Source of the DNA: Candidatus Eisenbacteria bacterium
Lineage (GTDB): Bacteria; Eisenbacteria; RBG-16-71-46; SZUA-252
DNA: 64,000 bases
Direction: 5' to 3'
NCBI GenBank assembly: GCA_005893305.1
Contig: VBOZ01000008.1
Location: forward strand, 139,172 to 203,171
A model generated the notes under the pieces. The model ran no database searches. It saw only the letters and a list, made by a program, of their open reading frames with translations, and had not been told where the DNA came from. The translations under genes were made by a program, and so were the position numbers. Shown piece by piece: positions 63,133-64,000 of this stretch; positions within the stretch are counted from its first letter, which is position 1; each line of letters begins with the position of its first letter.

Positions 63133-64000
63133 CTAGTCGAACAGGTACCAGACGACGCCGAATCGGAACGACCGCCCCGGCATCGGCACCGCGCGGTCGC
63201 CGGCGACATCGTAGATCGCGCTCGGCGCGTGGTGATCGAGAACGTTGTCGAAGTTGAAGAAGGCGCCCGCGGGACCGAAGTCGGCGTGGATGAAGCCGTC
63301 GACCACGGCGACCGCGGGCTCGCGCACGATTCCGCGCCGGGGTCCCTGCGCGTGGACTTCGAAGCCGAAGTAGGCCGGGAGATCCCCGTGAAAGAGGGAG
63401 AGCCGGACGGCGGCCGCGCCGTCCGCGCCGTAGCGCGGGGGCGATCCGGCCCGCGGCGAGAGACGATCGGGCCCACCCCTCGCCCACCCGAGGCCGCGGA
63501 GCCGTAGCGCCCCGGGCTGGAGCACGAAGCTGACCGATCCGTGCGAGACCCACCCGTCCCCGCGCGGAGCGGCGCGCACGTCAACGAAGATCGTGTCGAT
63601 CGTTTCGAGCCGCGAGACGTCCCAGCCGAAATCATCGTGGAGCCTCCGCATCGAGCCCTCGGCCTCGACCTTGACCGCGCGGGAGAGGGCGTACGAGCCT
63701 CGGGCCAGCGCGCCCGCGAGCCGGCGCGGCTCGAGGGAAGGGTCGCCCGAGCGCGAGATGCTTAGGAATTTGGGGTAGAGGGCCGAGGGCGGAGGCACGC
63801 TCGCCGCGCTCGCGGGCGAGAGGAGGTCGACCCACGAAGGACGCTCGTGCGCCCACTCGAGATCGATCCTGCCCGACGCCGCGCGTCCTTCGCCCCAAAC
63901 GGAAAGCCGTCCGTCCAGAAGCGTCGGCGAGGCCTCGCGCCAATCCGCCGCGACGCTCGCTTCCGCGCCCCCGGCTCCTCCCAGGGAGCGGCGCAGCCCG
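63133..64000 (-). CDS. C-terminal part of a TonB-dependent receptor-like outer-membrane barrel protein (partial)
   Basis: Open to the right edge, 288 codons seen. Alternating hydrophobic strands, loops rich in Gly/Arg/Asp, and an end FFNFDNVLDHHAPSAIYDVA ... GRSFRFGVVWYLFD, with NFDNVLD and a terminal aromatic strand as in TonB-dependent receptors. The N-terminal plug and TonB box lie outside the window, so receptor versus other barrel cannot be settled. It ends nine bases before comEA. Confidence 0.65.
   Translation of the reverse strand, partial: GLRRSLGGAGGAEASVAADWREASPTLLDGRLSVWGEGRAASGRIDLEWAHERPSWVDLLSPASAASVPPPSALYPKFLSISRSGDPSLEPRRLAGALARGSYALSRAVKVEAEGSMRRLHDDFGWDVSRLETIDTIFVDVRAAPRGDGWVSHGSVSFVLQPGALRLRGLGWARGGPDRLSPRAGSPPRYGADGAAAVRLSLFHGDLPAYFGFEVHAQGPRRGIVREPAVAVVDGFIHADFGPAGAFFNFDNVLDHHAPSAIYDVAGDRAVPMPGRSFRFGVVWYLFD

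Overview
The window is 64 kb of a GC-rich chromosome from a Gram-negative bacterium. The evidence is a lipid A-type acyltransferase, an outer-membrane secretin, a TonB-receptor-like barrel end and a type IV pilus. Nearly everything lies on the minus strand; only a DUF3467 gene and a membrane glycosyltransferase are on the plus strand. Gene content and order do not match a common model organism. An uncultivated lineage with deltaproteobacterial or Eisenbacteria-like traits is my guess, at low confidence. Housekeeping promoters look like TTGACA/C-N17/18-TA(N)4, and pilus promoters look like sigma-54 sites.

Layout: 1-3022 is the end of a large, visibly lower-GC, frameshifted protein of unknown function, probably acquired. 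3311-9964 is an operon with a zinc-ribbon coiled-coil protein, an asymmetric heterodimeric ABC exporter, a secreted alpha/beta hydrolase and an inositol monophosphatase fused to a YCII domain. 10081-20429 is an information and stress block: tRNA-Val, a CAU tRNA, rpoD, dnaG, mutS2, rpsU, rsmE, dnaJ, grpE and hrcA behind a CIRCE operator. 20508-30099 holds hemW, lepB, lepA, two small membrane/secreted proteins, tRNA-Sec with selD, ridA, glmS, glmM, tRNA-Thr and tRNA-Phe. The selD/tRNA-Sec pair shows that this organism makes selenocysteine.

30141-40796 holds a GAF sensor kinase whose phospho-accepting His is replaced by Gln, a DUF3467 protein, a lipid A acyltransferase, dprA, a HEAT-repeat protein, obgE, isocitrate dehydrogenase, an FmdB zinc ribbon, an aminotransferase, coaD, rsmD and aroK.

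40904-62500 is a complete type IV pilus locus. Read along the minus strand it runs pilB, pilT, pilC, pilS, pilR, two pilA paralogs, an ABC-2 transporter pair, a TPR protein, pilD, three minor-pilin-like genes, then, after a plus-strand membrane glycosyltransferase gene, pilM, N, O, P and Q. This resembles the Myxococcus xanthus pil cluster, including an ABC transporter (PilG/H/I there) between pilA and pilD. I can read good -24/-12 sigma-54 promoters in front of pilB, pilA and pilM, which fits control by the locally encoded PilS/PilR pair. comEA beside pilB, together with dprA, suggests that the pilus also serves DNA uptake. The right edge is the C-terminal end of an outer-membrane barrel protein.
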